Source: CALJGI01 sp047618115 (GTDB taxonomy: Bacteria; Pseudomonadota; Gammaproteobacteria; Pseudomonadales; Halieaceae). Taken from it: DNA of 25,232 nucleotides. The notes below the pieces were generated by a model. The model was given only the letters and a program-made list of their open reading frames with translations, did not search any database and was not told the origin of the DNA. A program made the position numbers and the translations under genes. The DNA lies in the NCBI GenBank assembly GCA_047618115.1, contig JBLHKV010000016.1, positions 1-25,232 on the forward strand, given 5' to 3'. Shown here piece after piece: positions 15,899-23,846 of the stretch (positions are counted from its first letter, which is position 1; every line of letters starts with the position of its first letter).

Positions 15899-17626
15899 TT
15901 ACTGTTGTCCTTCGGCATACCAGGTGCGGAACCTGGCATAGTTGGGTGTATCCAGGTTTTCGTTACCACCATGGTTGACGACCGGATCGATAGGCGCGTG
16001 TATGACCGTCGGCTTGCCGCTGGCAAAGGCTTCGGTAATGGCAGCACCCAGGTCGTCGGCATCTTCCACATACATACCCTGGCAGCCCAGCCCTTCGGCG
16101 ATTTTGTCGAAGCGGACATTTTTGCCCCAGTGGACGCCCGGTTCATTGGTGTTGCCGTGGCCGAAGGTTCGCTTGTAGACGCCAACTTCCAGGCCCCAGG
16201 CGTTGTCGACGCCGACCACGATAACCATCGGCAGGTTCAGGCGGGAAACGGTTTCCAGTTCTCCAATGTGAAACAGGAAAGCGGAGTCGCTGGTAGTGAA
16301 CAGGACAGGCCGCTTGCCGCCATCGGCGACGGAGGCGCCAACGGCATAGGGCAGGCCGGTGCCAAGGTGGCCAAAATTCTGGTTCCAGATAACGTCGTGC
16401 GGTTTGCTCTGAAGGTAAGTCCAGGTGAAGATCACGGTGCAGCCACCGTCGCGGACATGTATACCGTTTTTCGGAAAGGCTTTAGTGGACTCGACGACCC
16501 AGCGAGCGGTGTGCATTGCGCCGCTATCGGTAGGTGGTCGCTCTGCTGCAAGTTCAGCCAGGCGAGTTTTGTCCTCGTTTATCCAGCGTTGCAGGTCTGC
16601 CACTTCCTCGCGAGGACTGTCTTTAAGCGCTGCTGAAAGCTGGGGTACCACGGTGCGCAAATCACCGACCAGCGGCACGTCAATCGGACGGTTGATGCCA
16701 ATGGCTTCGGGATCTAACTCAACATAAATCCACTTGCGGGATTCGTTGCCCTCAGTCCAGAGGTAACCTTTACCGTAGTGCACTGGCTCGCCAATCTCAG
16801 TGCCTATCGCGACACAGAGATCGGACTTGGCGACAATCTCATCCGCCACCGTGGAGAACAGGTAGGGAAAGGTGCGGTCCTCCAGCCCTTCAATGAATGC
16901 CGTGCCACCGGAAGTCTGGATGACAGGGCAGCTCATCAAGTCGGCAAGTTCTTTGACTTTGGCGCCAGCCCTGGTGCACTGAACGGCGTGGCCAATCAGC
17001 AGGATGGGATTTTCCGCAGCTGTGATCAATTCAGCAGCTTTTGCGATCATATTCGCATCGGCACCTGGCTGAACCAGGCGGTACTGGGACGGCGCCAAAG
17101 GTTCCGGTACGTCGAGATCTTCGGTAACAATGCCACCGGGCAATTCAATGTAGCACGGGCCCGGTGTGCCGGATTGGCAGACTCGCAAAGCGTGACGAAT
17201 GATTTCGTCGGTCTGGTCTGCGTATTCGATACTGGCGCTGTATTTCACGGAGTTTTCAAACAGGGCCTCCTGTTTGACAAACTGGATGCGTCCGCGACGA
17301 ACGCGTTGTTCGGTCACTCGGGCGCGCTGCCCACCAATGTAAATGACCGGCGAGTTTTCAACTTTGGCACACATCATGGCACCGGCAGCGTTGGCGATTC
17401 CTGGCCCCAGTGTCGCGATGCACAAGGCCGGTGTTCCGGTCATACGGGCGTAGCCCTCGGCCATAAATCCGGCCGCCAGCTCGTGGTGGGGCGTGACTAT
17501 ATTCCAGCCGCGCTCTTGGGCGGCCACAAACATGTGCACGAAATTGGGATCGGGAATGCCGAAGATTGTATTGACGCCTTCGGCCTCGAAGAGTTGCAGT
17601 ATGCGTTCATAAACTTTTACAGACAT
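15899..17626 (-). CDS. ThDP-dependent enzyme, 2-hydroxyacyl-CoA lyase / oxalyl-CoA decarboxylase-like (575 aa)
   Basis: The three-domain plan of acetolactate-synthase-type ThDP enzymes is complete. The N-terminal PYR domain has the ThDP-activating Glu49 (PHHELAAGFMAEGYAR), the central domain spans about 190-335, and the C-terminal PP domain contains FGHLGTGLPYAVGAS (418-432). The metal motif reads SDSAF (446-450), with Asp447, then Asn475 in VDNAWG. Oxalyl-CoA decarboxylases and 2-hydroxyacyl-CoA lyases usually have GDSAF there, and the following ELETVSRLNLPMVIVV also resembles them. Carboligase or 2-keto acid decarboxylase activity is the alternative. ATG 17626 has an AAGGAT site. It lies 53 bp after the second Rieske gene and just ahead of the VOC gene. 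Confidence 0.88.
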   Translation of the reverse strand: MSVKVYERILQLFEAEGVNTIFGIPDPNFVHMFVAAQERGWNIVTPHHELAAGFMAEGYARMTGTPALCIATLGPGIANAAGAMMCAKVENSPVIYIGGQRARVTEQRVRRGRIQFVKQEALFENSVKYSASIEYADQTDEIIRHALRVCQSGTPGPCYIELPGGIVTEDLDVPEPLAPSQYRLVQPGADANMIAKAAELITAAENPILLIGHAVQCTRAGAKVKELADLMSCPVIQTSGGTAFIEGLEDRTFPYLFSTVADEIVAKSDLCVAIGTEIGEPVHYGKGYLWTEGNESRKWIYVELDPEAIGINRPIDVPLVGDLRTVVPQLSAALKDSPREEVADLQRWINEDKTRLAELAAERPPTDSGAMHTARWVVESTKAFPKNGIHVRDGGCTVIFTWTYLQSKPHDVIWNQNFGHLGTGLPYAVGASVADGGKRPVLFTTSDSAFLFHIGELETVSRLNLPMVIVVGVDNAWGLEVGVYKRTFGHGNTNEPGVHWGKNVRFDKIAEGLGCQGMYVEDADDLGAAITEAFASGKPTVIHAPIDPVVNHGGNENLDTPNYARFRTWYAEGQQ

Positions 17627-17679
17627 GTTGAAGGTATCCTTGTTATTTACCGATCGGCAGTTGTTCAGTTATCGAGAAA

Positions 17680-19071
17680 TTATTTGTCGAGTAGTCGGGG
17701 TGAGCCTGTACCCATGTACTGGGCCAGAACACGGTGGAAATTGGTGATCTTTCGCTCCTGGTGGGGATTGGGGAGGGGGCCGCGAAAGCCACGGGATTTC
17801 ATGCCCTTTTGTACCCACTCCATATTGGCGAAATCCTGCGCCAGTACTGAGCCCCAGTTTTCAGCGGTCGGGGCAGCATTCTCCCATTCGGTGTCGGGTT
17901 CTTCACCCTCGGGGTAGCGCTCCAGTGCGTAGGATTCAAAGACGCACTTGTTGGGGTCATCGCCATAGGGGCGTGTTCGGTAGCACAGCGCGAAGGTAAC
18001 ACCCTGCAGGATTGTCTGGTTCGGGAACAAGCTCCAGGCCAGGCCCGCTTCGGCCATTTGCTCCGGGCTGATTTCTGGCCAGATAACACCGCGCGCCGCG
18101 TCATCAGCTTTGGCGGAGGCCATCATATGTGCGATGACCTTGTCCCCGGGAGTTCCCTCGGGAAGTTCGTCTACCAGTCTTTTGGCTGCGTTTACCAGTG
18201 TTTCTGTTGAGGCTGAATAGTTGAGTGTCTCGTAGTTTTCCCGTATCAGTTCATAGGTTGATACACGCGGGTCACCGTCTTTGCCGACGCGGGTGACTGA
18301 AGTGCTCTGGCTGTTTTTAAGCAACGGATCGCGCTCATCGAAACCGCTGACGCCGTGAATGCCGTAGGCCTTGCTGTAAGCATAGAACTGGCCGTACTTG
18401 AGCAGCTGTGTATGAGTGCCGGCCACATGATAGGGTTCCATGAAGGCTTCAATTGCCGTCTTCCAGTTGCAGGGGTAAACGGACCACTTGCGCCATTTGT
18501 AGCACATTTTTCCCAGTTCAAAAGGGTCGAGAACAGAAGCTGCGGGTTCCAGAAAATCACGCAGCGATTCACAGTTCGGATCCATATTGATATAAACCCA
18601 GCCACCCCAGGTGTCGAGCTTGAGTTCTGACAGGCAGGTTCGTTGAGCATCGAGGGCTCCTTTCCAGTCGTCCGGATCGAGAACATGGGTGTTCTCACCT
18701 TCGAGGTTGTAGGTCCAGCCGTGGAACCCACAGACGAAACTGGCTTTTCTGCCCCGTGGTGAATTGATCTCATCGGGGGAGTTGACCAGTTGCCGGCCCC
18801 GGTGGGGACAGACGTTGTAGTAGCCTTTGATCGTGTCCGCATCGGTCCGAATAACGATGATAGATTCGTCCGCGACGTCGTAAATAAAGTAATCGCCCGG
18901 CTTGGGGATATCCTCGAGACGCCCGGCCATCTGCCACACTTTAGGCCACAGCAGCTCCTGCTCTTTGGTCGCGTACTCCCGTGAAACAAAAGCTTCGACC
19001 GGGTAGGTCAGTGGCTCGCTCAGGTCCGCGATCGATATTCTGGAGCTATCCTGATCCGCTGGCTTGTCCAT
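17680..19071 (-). CDS. Rieske [2Fe-2S] non-heme iron oxygenase, alpha subunit, second copy (463 aa)
   Basis: Cluster ligands are Cys88/His90 (CPHRGRQ) and Cys114/His117 (CGFHGW), again with 23 residues between the pairs. The mononuclear iron site is EAFMEPYHVAGTH, with His215 and His220, Glu212 in place of the usual bridging Asp, and a likely third ligand Asp413 (AQDFANM). Over the Rieske domain it is around half identical to the first copy by eye, and it shares the LPEGTPGD segment and the ending QYMGTGSPR/KYMGSGGPR. The catalytic pocket region (about 223-290) diverges strongly, suggesting a different substrate or position. No beta subunit, ferredoxin or reductase is nearby. ATG 19071 has only a weak AGGG site. 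An 83-bp upstream gap carries a TATAAT box and a shared 26-bp motif. Confidence 0.93.
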   Translation of the reverse strand: MDKPADQDSSRISIADLSEPLTYPVEAFVSREYATKEQELLWPKVWQMAGRLEDIPKPGDYFIYDVADESIIVIRTDADTIKGYYNVCPHRGRQLVNSPDEINSPRGRKASFVCGFHGWTYNLEGENTHVLDPDDWKGALDAQRTCLSELKLDTWGGWVYINMDPNCESLRDFLEPAASVLDPFELGKMCYKWRKWSVYPCNWKTAIEAFMEPYHVAGTHTQLLKYGQFYAYSKAYGIHGVSGFDERDPLLKNSQSTSVTRVGKDGDPRVSTYELIRENYETLNYSASTETLVNAAKRLVDELPEGTPGDKVIAHMMASAKADDAARGVIWPEISPEQMAEAGLAWSLFPNQTILQGVTFALCYRTRPYGDDPNKCVFESYALERYPEGEEPDTEWENAAPTAENWGSVLAQDFANMEWVQKGMKSRGFRGPLPNPHQERKITNFHRVLAQYMGTGSPRLLDK

Positions 19072-19109
19072 GACGTAAATTCACCCTATAGCTTGTGCAT
19101 ATGAAAGCG

Positions 19110-19149
19110 ATTATATTGACTATTAATCAACAGCCTTGTACATAAAAAG
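19110..19149 (-). promoter_or_regulatory. promoter of second Rieske gene with shared 26-bp motif
   Basis: A perfect TATAAT (minus strand, 19110-19115) lies 38 bp upstream of the Rieske ATG, with no good -35. The 26-bp motif at 19124-19149 covers the -35 zone. On the + strand it contains TAATCAACA, four variable bases, then TGTACAT. The same motif occurs upstream of the BVMO at 21061-21086, identical at 21 of 26 positions. Lack of a -35 suggests activator dependence (inference). Confidence 0.5.
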
Positions 19150-19154
19150 TTTTT

Positions 19155-21020
19155 CTACCGCGCTTGGGGTTCTAGTGTCAGCCCTTCAAGATCACCTGTG
19201 GCGCGCCAGTCGGTCAATATTTTTGTGAAGGCATCCCAGCCAGGGCCATAAAGCTCACCCAGATAGAATCGGTATTTTTCATTGCCATTTTCGTCAACAT
19301 CGGGCTTGCCCTCATTGTTGAAGTAGCTCGGCGTGCAGTCGTGAATCCACTGTGTTCTGTCTACCTCTGTTGCACGCATGTGTGCGATCCACGATTCTTG
19401 CGCATCCGCTGTGACTTCAGCGGAGGCCGCGCCGCGTTTGAGTACTTCCGTGATGATGTAGCTCATGTGTTCAACCTGGGTTTCAAAGTTGAAAGTGAGC
19501 GTCGAGTTAAGGCCGCCCTGGTAATAGCCTGTGGTAAACAAATTGGGGAAGCCGTGGGTCATCATGCCGTGCAGAGTCTTGTATCCGCCGTCCCAGTTAT
19601 CGTACATCGACACGCCATCGCGGCCTTCAAACACAGGTATTCCCCAGCGTCGATCCAGGTCGCCGGTGACCTCGTAGCCACTGGCGAACATGATGCAGTC
19701 CACCTCGTACTCTACGCCATCAGCTATGAATCCATTCTCGGTCAGGCGCTCTACGCCCTGGGTTCGGGAGACATCGATCAGGCTTACATTGGGTCGGTTG
19801 AATGTCTGGTAATACTCATCGTTAGAAGTGGGCCGCTTACACATGTAGCGATACCAGGGCTTTAGCAGTTCGGCTGTTTCGGGGTGTTCGACGAGGTCGT
19901 CAACGCGATCGCGCAGACGCTCCATCACCCTGAAATCCATCTCCTCGAAGCGCGTCATAAACTCTTCCATGGTGAGGTCGGGCCATTCCTCGGCTTCCAG
20001 TTCTGCGGAGATATTGCGATTGACTTCGGTCCAGATATCGCAGATCAGGTCCTTCTCGCCAGGTGGCAACTGCTCGTTGGCGCCGCGGTGAAAATTGATG
20101 CGGCGCTCGGCTTGCCAGCCGGGTTTCAGGGTTTTCACCCACTCCGGGTCAGTTTCGGTATTCCTGCGCGAATCGACGCAGGAGGGAGTGCGCTGTAATA
20201 AGTAAAATTGCCTGGCATACTTGCCCAGAAAAGGCGTTAGCTGGATGGCTGTTGCACCGGTACCCACCAGCGCCACGCGTTTGTCCACCAGCTTTTCAAG
20301 AATGGGATTTTTCTCCTCGCCGCCGGTGTAGTCATACTCCCAGCGCGCTGTGTGGAACATATGACCTTTGAATTCATGGATGCCCGGAATGCCGGGCAAT
20401 TTCGGAATATTCAAAAGCCCGTTGGCCATGATCACAAAACGGGCCAGGATTTCATCGCCTTGTTTGGTGCTGATTTTCCAGCGTTTGATGCCCTCTTCCC
20501 AACGCATGGACTCCACCATGGTGTGGAAGAGGGCGTTTTCATAAAGCTCATACTTGCGGCAGATGCTCTGGGCGTGCTCACGAATCTCGTGACCGTCGGT
20601 AAATTTTTTGGACGGCATAAAGTTCATTTCTTCCAGCAGAGGAAGGTAGCAATAAGCGTCGTTGTCACACTGCAGGCCGGGGTAGCGGTTCCAGTACCAC
20701 ACACCACCGAAATCACCCGCGTGATCGATATGGCGAAAGCTTGAGATTCCAGATCTGCGCAGGTGAACACCGGCCATAATGCCGGACCATCCCCCACCCA
20801 GAACGGCGACGTCGATTTCTTCGGAAATGGGATCTCTGGCGCTGACGGGCGTGTGGGGATCGGCTTCGTAAGCGTCGGCGAAATCATCGACGGGCCGCTC
20901 ATATTGATCGCCGCCGTCTTTGCGCATACGCCTGTCACGTTCCCGCCCATACTTTTCCTTCAAAGCGCCGATATCAATTCCTTCAGCGCTGGGTAGGCCG
21001 GGCGACGTGGTATTAATCAT
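19155..21020 (-). CDS. Baeyer-Villiger monooxygenase, flavin-dependent (621 aa)
   Basis: Class B flavin monooxygenase motifs are in order: FAD-binding GGGWSG (75-80), then GGVWYWNRYPGLQCD with Asp119. The BVMO fingerprint F-x-G-x3-H-x3-W follows at 217-228 (Phe217, Gly219, His223, Trp227), ending in Glu228 where Pro or Asp is usual. The NADPH-binding GTGATA is at 253-258, then LLQRTPSC. The long N-terminal part and size are like cyclopentadecanone- or steroid-type BVMOs. The enzyme inserts oxygen next to a ketone to form an ester or lactone using NADPH and O2. The ATG at 21020 is chosen because AGGAG precedes it; an ATG at 21080 would lie inside the promoter. The gene is followed by the second Rieske gene. 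Confidence 0.93.
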   Translation of the reverse strand: MINTTSPGLPSAEGIDIGALKEKYGRERDRRMRKDGGDQYERPVDDFADAYEADPHTPVSARDPISEEIDVAVLGGGWSGIMAGVHLRRSGISSFRHIDHAGDFGGVWYWNRYPGLQCDNDAYCYLPLLEEMNFMPSKKFTDGHEIREHAQSICRKYELYENALFHTMVESMRWEEGIKRWKISTKQGDEILARFVIMANGLLNIPKLPGIPGIHEFKGHMFHTARWEYDYTGGEEKNPILEKLVDKRVALVGTGATAIQLTPFLGKYARQFYLLQRTPSCVDSRRNTETDPEWVKTLKPGWQAERRINFHRGANEQLPPGEKDLICDIWTEVNRNISAELEAEEWPDLTMEEFMTRFEEMDFRVMERLRDRVDDLVEHPETAELLKPWYRYMCKRPTSNDEYYQTFNRPNVSLIDVSRTQGVERLTENGFIADGVEYEVDCIMFASGYEVTGDLDRRWGIPVFEGRDGVSMYDNWDGGYKTLHGMMTHGFPNLFTTGYYQGGLNSTLTFNFETQVEHMSYIITEVLKRGAASAEVTADAQESWIAHMRATEVDRTQWIHDCTPSYFNNEGKPDVDENGNEKYRFYLGELYGPGWDAFTKILTDWRATGDLEGLTLEPQAR

Positions 21021-21060
21021 TTTGAGCTCCTGGATGCAGCGGTACCGATGCCGAAGGTAA

Positions 21061-21108
21061 TAATCAACAACGCTGTACATTATAAGCTGGTATTTCCACG
21101 GATGGCAA
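21061..21108 (-). promoter_or_regulatory. sigma70-like promoter and shared motif upstream of the BVMO
   Basis: On the minus strand TTGCCA (21103-21108) and TATAAT (21079-21084) are 18 bp apart, about 60 bp upstream of the BVMO start at 21020. The shared 26-bp motif (21061-21086) overlaps the -10 and the expected start of transcription, a position that would suit repression. The promoter sits between the ligase stop and the BVMO, so the BVMO can be transcribed separately from the genes upstream. Confidence 0.55.
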
Positions 21109-21125
21109 ATACTACGCGGTTTTGT

Positions 21126-22829
21126 CTATCCCTCTGTGTTTTCGAGCCGTTTGGCTGCGAGATCGCGCAACCCCGAGATTTTGACTTTGGCGCTGCCGGT
21201 CAATTCGAGTTCGCTTTCTTCAAAAAATAGTACGCGGCGCGGAATCTTGTAGCTGGCAAGCTGCGCCTTGGCAAAATTGCGAACAGTGTCCGGGGTCAGG
21301 CTGGCGCCAGCCTGGGGGACGATACAGGCAACGACCAGCTCTCCAAGGAGTTCGTCGGGTATGCCGACGGTCTTGATGACCTTTACGCCTGGACATTTGG
21401 CGATCACGGCATCGATTTCAACGGGGGATACATTGGCGCCACCGGTCTTGATGATGTCATTGAGCCGTCCCTCCCAGTGGAGGCGGCCCTCGTCATCGAG
21501 AAAGCCCCCGTCGCCTGTGTGCAGGAATCCCTCGTTGTCGACAGTCTCATCCAGGGGGATTCCGAGATAGCCGAGCATCAGCGTGGGACCCTTGATTGCA
21601 ATTTCACCCCGTTCACCCAGTGGTACCGTCTGGCCGCTCAGGGGCTCGACTATTTTAAGGCTGTTGCCCGCCGCCGGCACGCCGTGACTGCCTGCGCAGA
21701 TTTCTTCTGGCGTATTGGCGGGGAATACTGTGCTGAGCGTGAAGGTTTCGGTATTGCCATAAGCGTGGGCAGGTTCTCTCCAGTCAGTATCGATCATCGG
21801 ATGCTGGGCAATGACCGACTTGGCGTCGGTGTAGTGCATTGCGGACAGATCTACCTCTAGCCAGTTTTTGGCGTCTGTTAACTGTGCCCATTGGTGCGGC
21901 CACGCGCACAGGAAGGTAACGCGCTCGGCCTCCATCAGTGCCAGTGCCTCCTCTGGCTGAAAGGTCCTTTGCAAAACGAGCGAGCCGCCTGCGGACAAGG
22001 TCCCTCCAATTGCCATGGCAAAATTTCCCGACCAGAAAAAACCATTGGCGGACCAGGAACGCGCATCGTCCTTGAAGTCATACCATTTGCGCCAGCGCCA
22101 CAGCTGCAGACAGACACCGCGGTGGGCACTGAGTATGCCCTTGGGTTTGCCGGTCGATCCGGAGGAGAAAAACAGTAGGCCGGGGTCTGAGGGCGCAACG
22201 CTGGCGGTAGTCGCCTCGACCATTGACGGTGCTGTTGCCTCGCCGCGCTTGAGAAAGTTGCTCCAGCCTTCGATGGCTCCGTTCGTTTCCTCGTCATCGA
22301 CCATTGCCAGGTGGCGCAGGAAGGGGAACCTGGCGGACTGCAACTGACCGGGGGCTGCGCTCGCCACGCATGGTTCCAGCTCTGCCATCATGTCTGCAAA
22401 GTCTTTTTTCAATACTGTCCGTTCGAGCAACAATATCGAGCAGCCGGAGTTCTGTACCAGCACCTGAAGTTCCGGGGCAGTGGAGAAGGTGCTCATAGTC
22501 GTCGCGACGCCACCGGCGAGAGCCGTGCCAAAAGTGGCCGAGAGGAACTCCAGCCGGTTCGTCATCAATATGCCGACCCGGGTTCCCTTGCCGACGCCAC
22601 AGGCGAGCAGGGCGCGCGCCACGGTAACAGAGCGCGACCAGAGTTCGTCGTAGGTCCAGCGTTCGACCTCGTCCCCACTGTGCAGCACGGCAACTTCCCG
22701 CGGGCCGAAACGCGTGGTTACTTCTTTCAGGTACTCTCCCAGTGTGAGGGCGCCAATACCGTCCTCTTTATCCAGGCCAATACCTCGGATCATCGACATG
22801 CCAGCGATCGTATTTTCAGATTCAATCAT
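21126..22829 (-). CDS. AMP-forming acyl-CoA synthetase/ligase, second copy (567 aa)
   Basis: Adenylation motifs are FFSSGSTGKPKGILSAHRG (221-239), YGNTET, GFLHTGDGGF, and GRLNDIIKTGGANVSPVEID in the hinge region. The final motif is TGSAKVK with the catalytic-position Lys548; the residue before it is Ala rather than the usual Gly. It would form an acyl-CoA from an acid via an acyl-adenylate. It is a distant paralogue of the ligase at 11388-12962, with a longer N-terminal part (WTYDELWSRSVTVARALL), so the two probably activate different acids or act at different steps. ATG 22829 has an AGAGG site. It lies 43 bp after the HSD17B4-like SDR in the same operon. Confidence 0.93.
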   Translation of the reverse strand: MIESENTIAGMSMIRGIGLDKEDGIGALTLGEYLKEVTTRFGPREVAVLHSGDEVERWTYDELWSRSVTVARALLACGVGKGTRVGILMTNRLEFLSATFGTALAGGVATTMSTFSTAPELQVLVQNSGCSILLLERTVLKKDFADMMAELEPCVASAAPGQLQSARFPFLRHLAMVDDEETNGAIEGWSNFLKRGEATAPSMVEATTASVAPSDPGLLFFSSGSTGKPKGILSAHRGVCLQLWRWRKWYDFKDDARSWSANGFFWSGNFAMAIGGTLSAGGSLVLQRTFQPEEALALMEAERVTFLCAWPHQWAQLTDAKNWLEVDLSAMHYTDAKSVIAQHPMIDTDWREPAHAYGNTETFTLSTVFPANTPEEICAGSHGVPAAGNSLKIVEPLSGQTVPLGERGEIAIKGPTLMLGYLGIPLDETVDNEGFLHTGDGGFLDDEGRLHWEGRLNDIIKTGGANVSPVEIDAVIAKCPGVKVIKTVGIPDELLGELVVACIVPQAGASLTPDTVRNFAKAQLASYKIPRRVLFFEESELELTGSAKVKISGLRDLAAKRLENTEG

Positions 22830-22872
22830 TTCTGTGCCTCTTGGTTTCCAAGTGTCGCGTAGCCGGGTCAGC

Positions 22873-23784
22873 TCAGTCCGCCGTGGCCATGCCGAAACTG
22901 TAACGTAGGTGGTCGATGTGGCCCGAAGGGACGGGTGGAAAGACCAGTTGTTCTGCGGTGGAGCGGATGGCTTCCATGTCCTGCGCTACTTGTTCGATAG
23001 ACCATTCGGGGCGATACACGCCGGGCGTTTCGGCTACAAAGGCGCGCGCCATTCGCCCTGCCATGGAGATCATTATCTCACCGCTTACCGAGCACGATTC
23101 GTGTGCCAGCCAACCGACTATCGGAGCGACCAGTTCAGGATTCATGGGAGGGTAGGCACTGGTGTCCAGTCCATCGGCCATGCGAGTGACTGCGCCGGGT
23201 AAAATGATATTGCTCTTCACGCCGTGCTCCGCACCCTCAAGGGCCGCGACATTTGACAGGCCGATTAAGCCCGCCTTGGCCACGCTATAGTTTACGACGC
23301 CACTGTTACCGTAGAGCCCATTAATCGAGCCTGTCAGTATGATTCGGCCAAAGCCCGCGTCGCACAAATGGGGAAAGGCAGCGCGAACGACGTGGAAACC
23401 ACCGCGCAGATGTACGTCGAGTACGGTCTCAAAATCTTCGTAGCTGAGTTCGCTCAGGGAGCCTCGACGAACAATTCCGGCGTTGTGGATGATAATGTCG
23501 AGACGACCGTAGCGGTCCAGGGCAGACTGGATGATTGCCCTGCCGCCCTCGGGAGTGGCAACGGATTCGGTGCAGGCGACGGCTTCGCCTCCCGCATCCT
23601 TGATTTCCTGAACCACTGCGTCGGCAGGCCCGGCGTCTGTGCCGTCACCGTGCATGCTGACACCGGGATCATTGACGACAATTTTCGCACCTTTTGATGC
23701 GAGCAGCAGGGCATAGCTGCGCCCGAGGCCTCGGCCGGCGCCGGTGATAACAGCTACGCGATCGTCGAATCTTAATTCTGTCAT
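22873..23784 (-). CDS. HSD17B4-like SDR, second copy (303 aa)
   Basis: It has the same architecture as the SDR at 4866-5780: TGAGRGLG (14-21), VVNDPG with Asp39, HNAG (100-103), DVHLRGGFHV and Ser153-Tyr166-Lys170 in TGSINGLYGNSGVVNYSVAK. The tail (FPPVPSGHIDHLRYSF) is also shared. A hand count over the first 170 residues gives 113 identical, about 66%. It should be an NAD-dependent 3-hydroxyacyl-CoA (or ring-alcohol) dehydrogenase as in multifunctional enzyme type 2. ATG 23784 has a strong AAGGAGAG site. It lies between the second CaiB and the second ligase in Block IV. Keeping two copies suggests two different 3-hydroxyacyl substrates, by inference. Confidence 0.9.
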   Translation of the reverse strand: MTELRFDDRVAVITGAGRGLGRSYALLLASKGAKIVVNDPGVSMHGDGTDAGPADAVVQEIKDAGGEAVACTESVATPEGGRAIIQSALDRYGRLDIIIHNAGIVRRGSLSELSYEDFETVLDVHLRGGFHVVRAAFPHLCDAGFGRIILTGSINGLYGNSGVVNYSVAKAGLIGLSNVAALEGAEHGVKSNIILPGAVTRMADGLDTSAYPPMNPELVAPIVGWLAHESCSVSGEIMISMAGRMARAFVAETPGVYRPEWSIEQVAQDMEAIRSTAEQLVFPPVPSGHIDHLRYSFGMATAD

Positions 23785-23846
23785 CGAGTCTCTCCTTAAT
23801 TGTGCCAGATTTTAAACGGTTTTCTTCCCCGGAACATAAACTGCAA

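Noticed and set aside
15851..17917. Long + strand open frames (261 and 379 codons) opposite the ThDP enzyme gene
   Set aside because: They are antisense to a complete, motif-rich ThDP enzyme, have no recognisable domain or ribosome site, and reflect GC-rich third positions.
18246..18989. A 247-codon minus-strand frame inside the second Rieske gene
   Set aside because: It is an alternative frame of a gene with clear iron-sulfur and iron-site motifs; the translation is rich in Ser, Thr and Pro and looks like no protein family.
21021..21080. A 20-codon N-terminal extension of the BVMO starting at 21080
   Set aside because: The extension would begin inside the TATAAT/shared-motif region, while ATG 21020 has an AGGAG site and gives a family-like start.
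22311..22862. A 183-codon + strand frame opposite the second ligase
   Set aside because: Antisense to a complete adenylation enzyme and without motifs.
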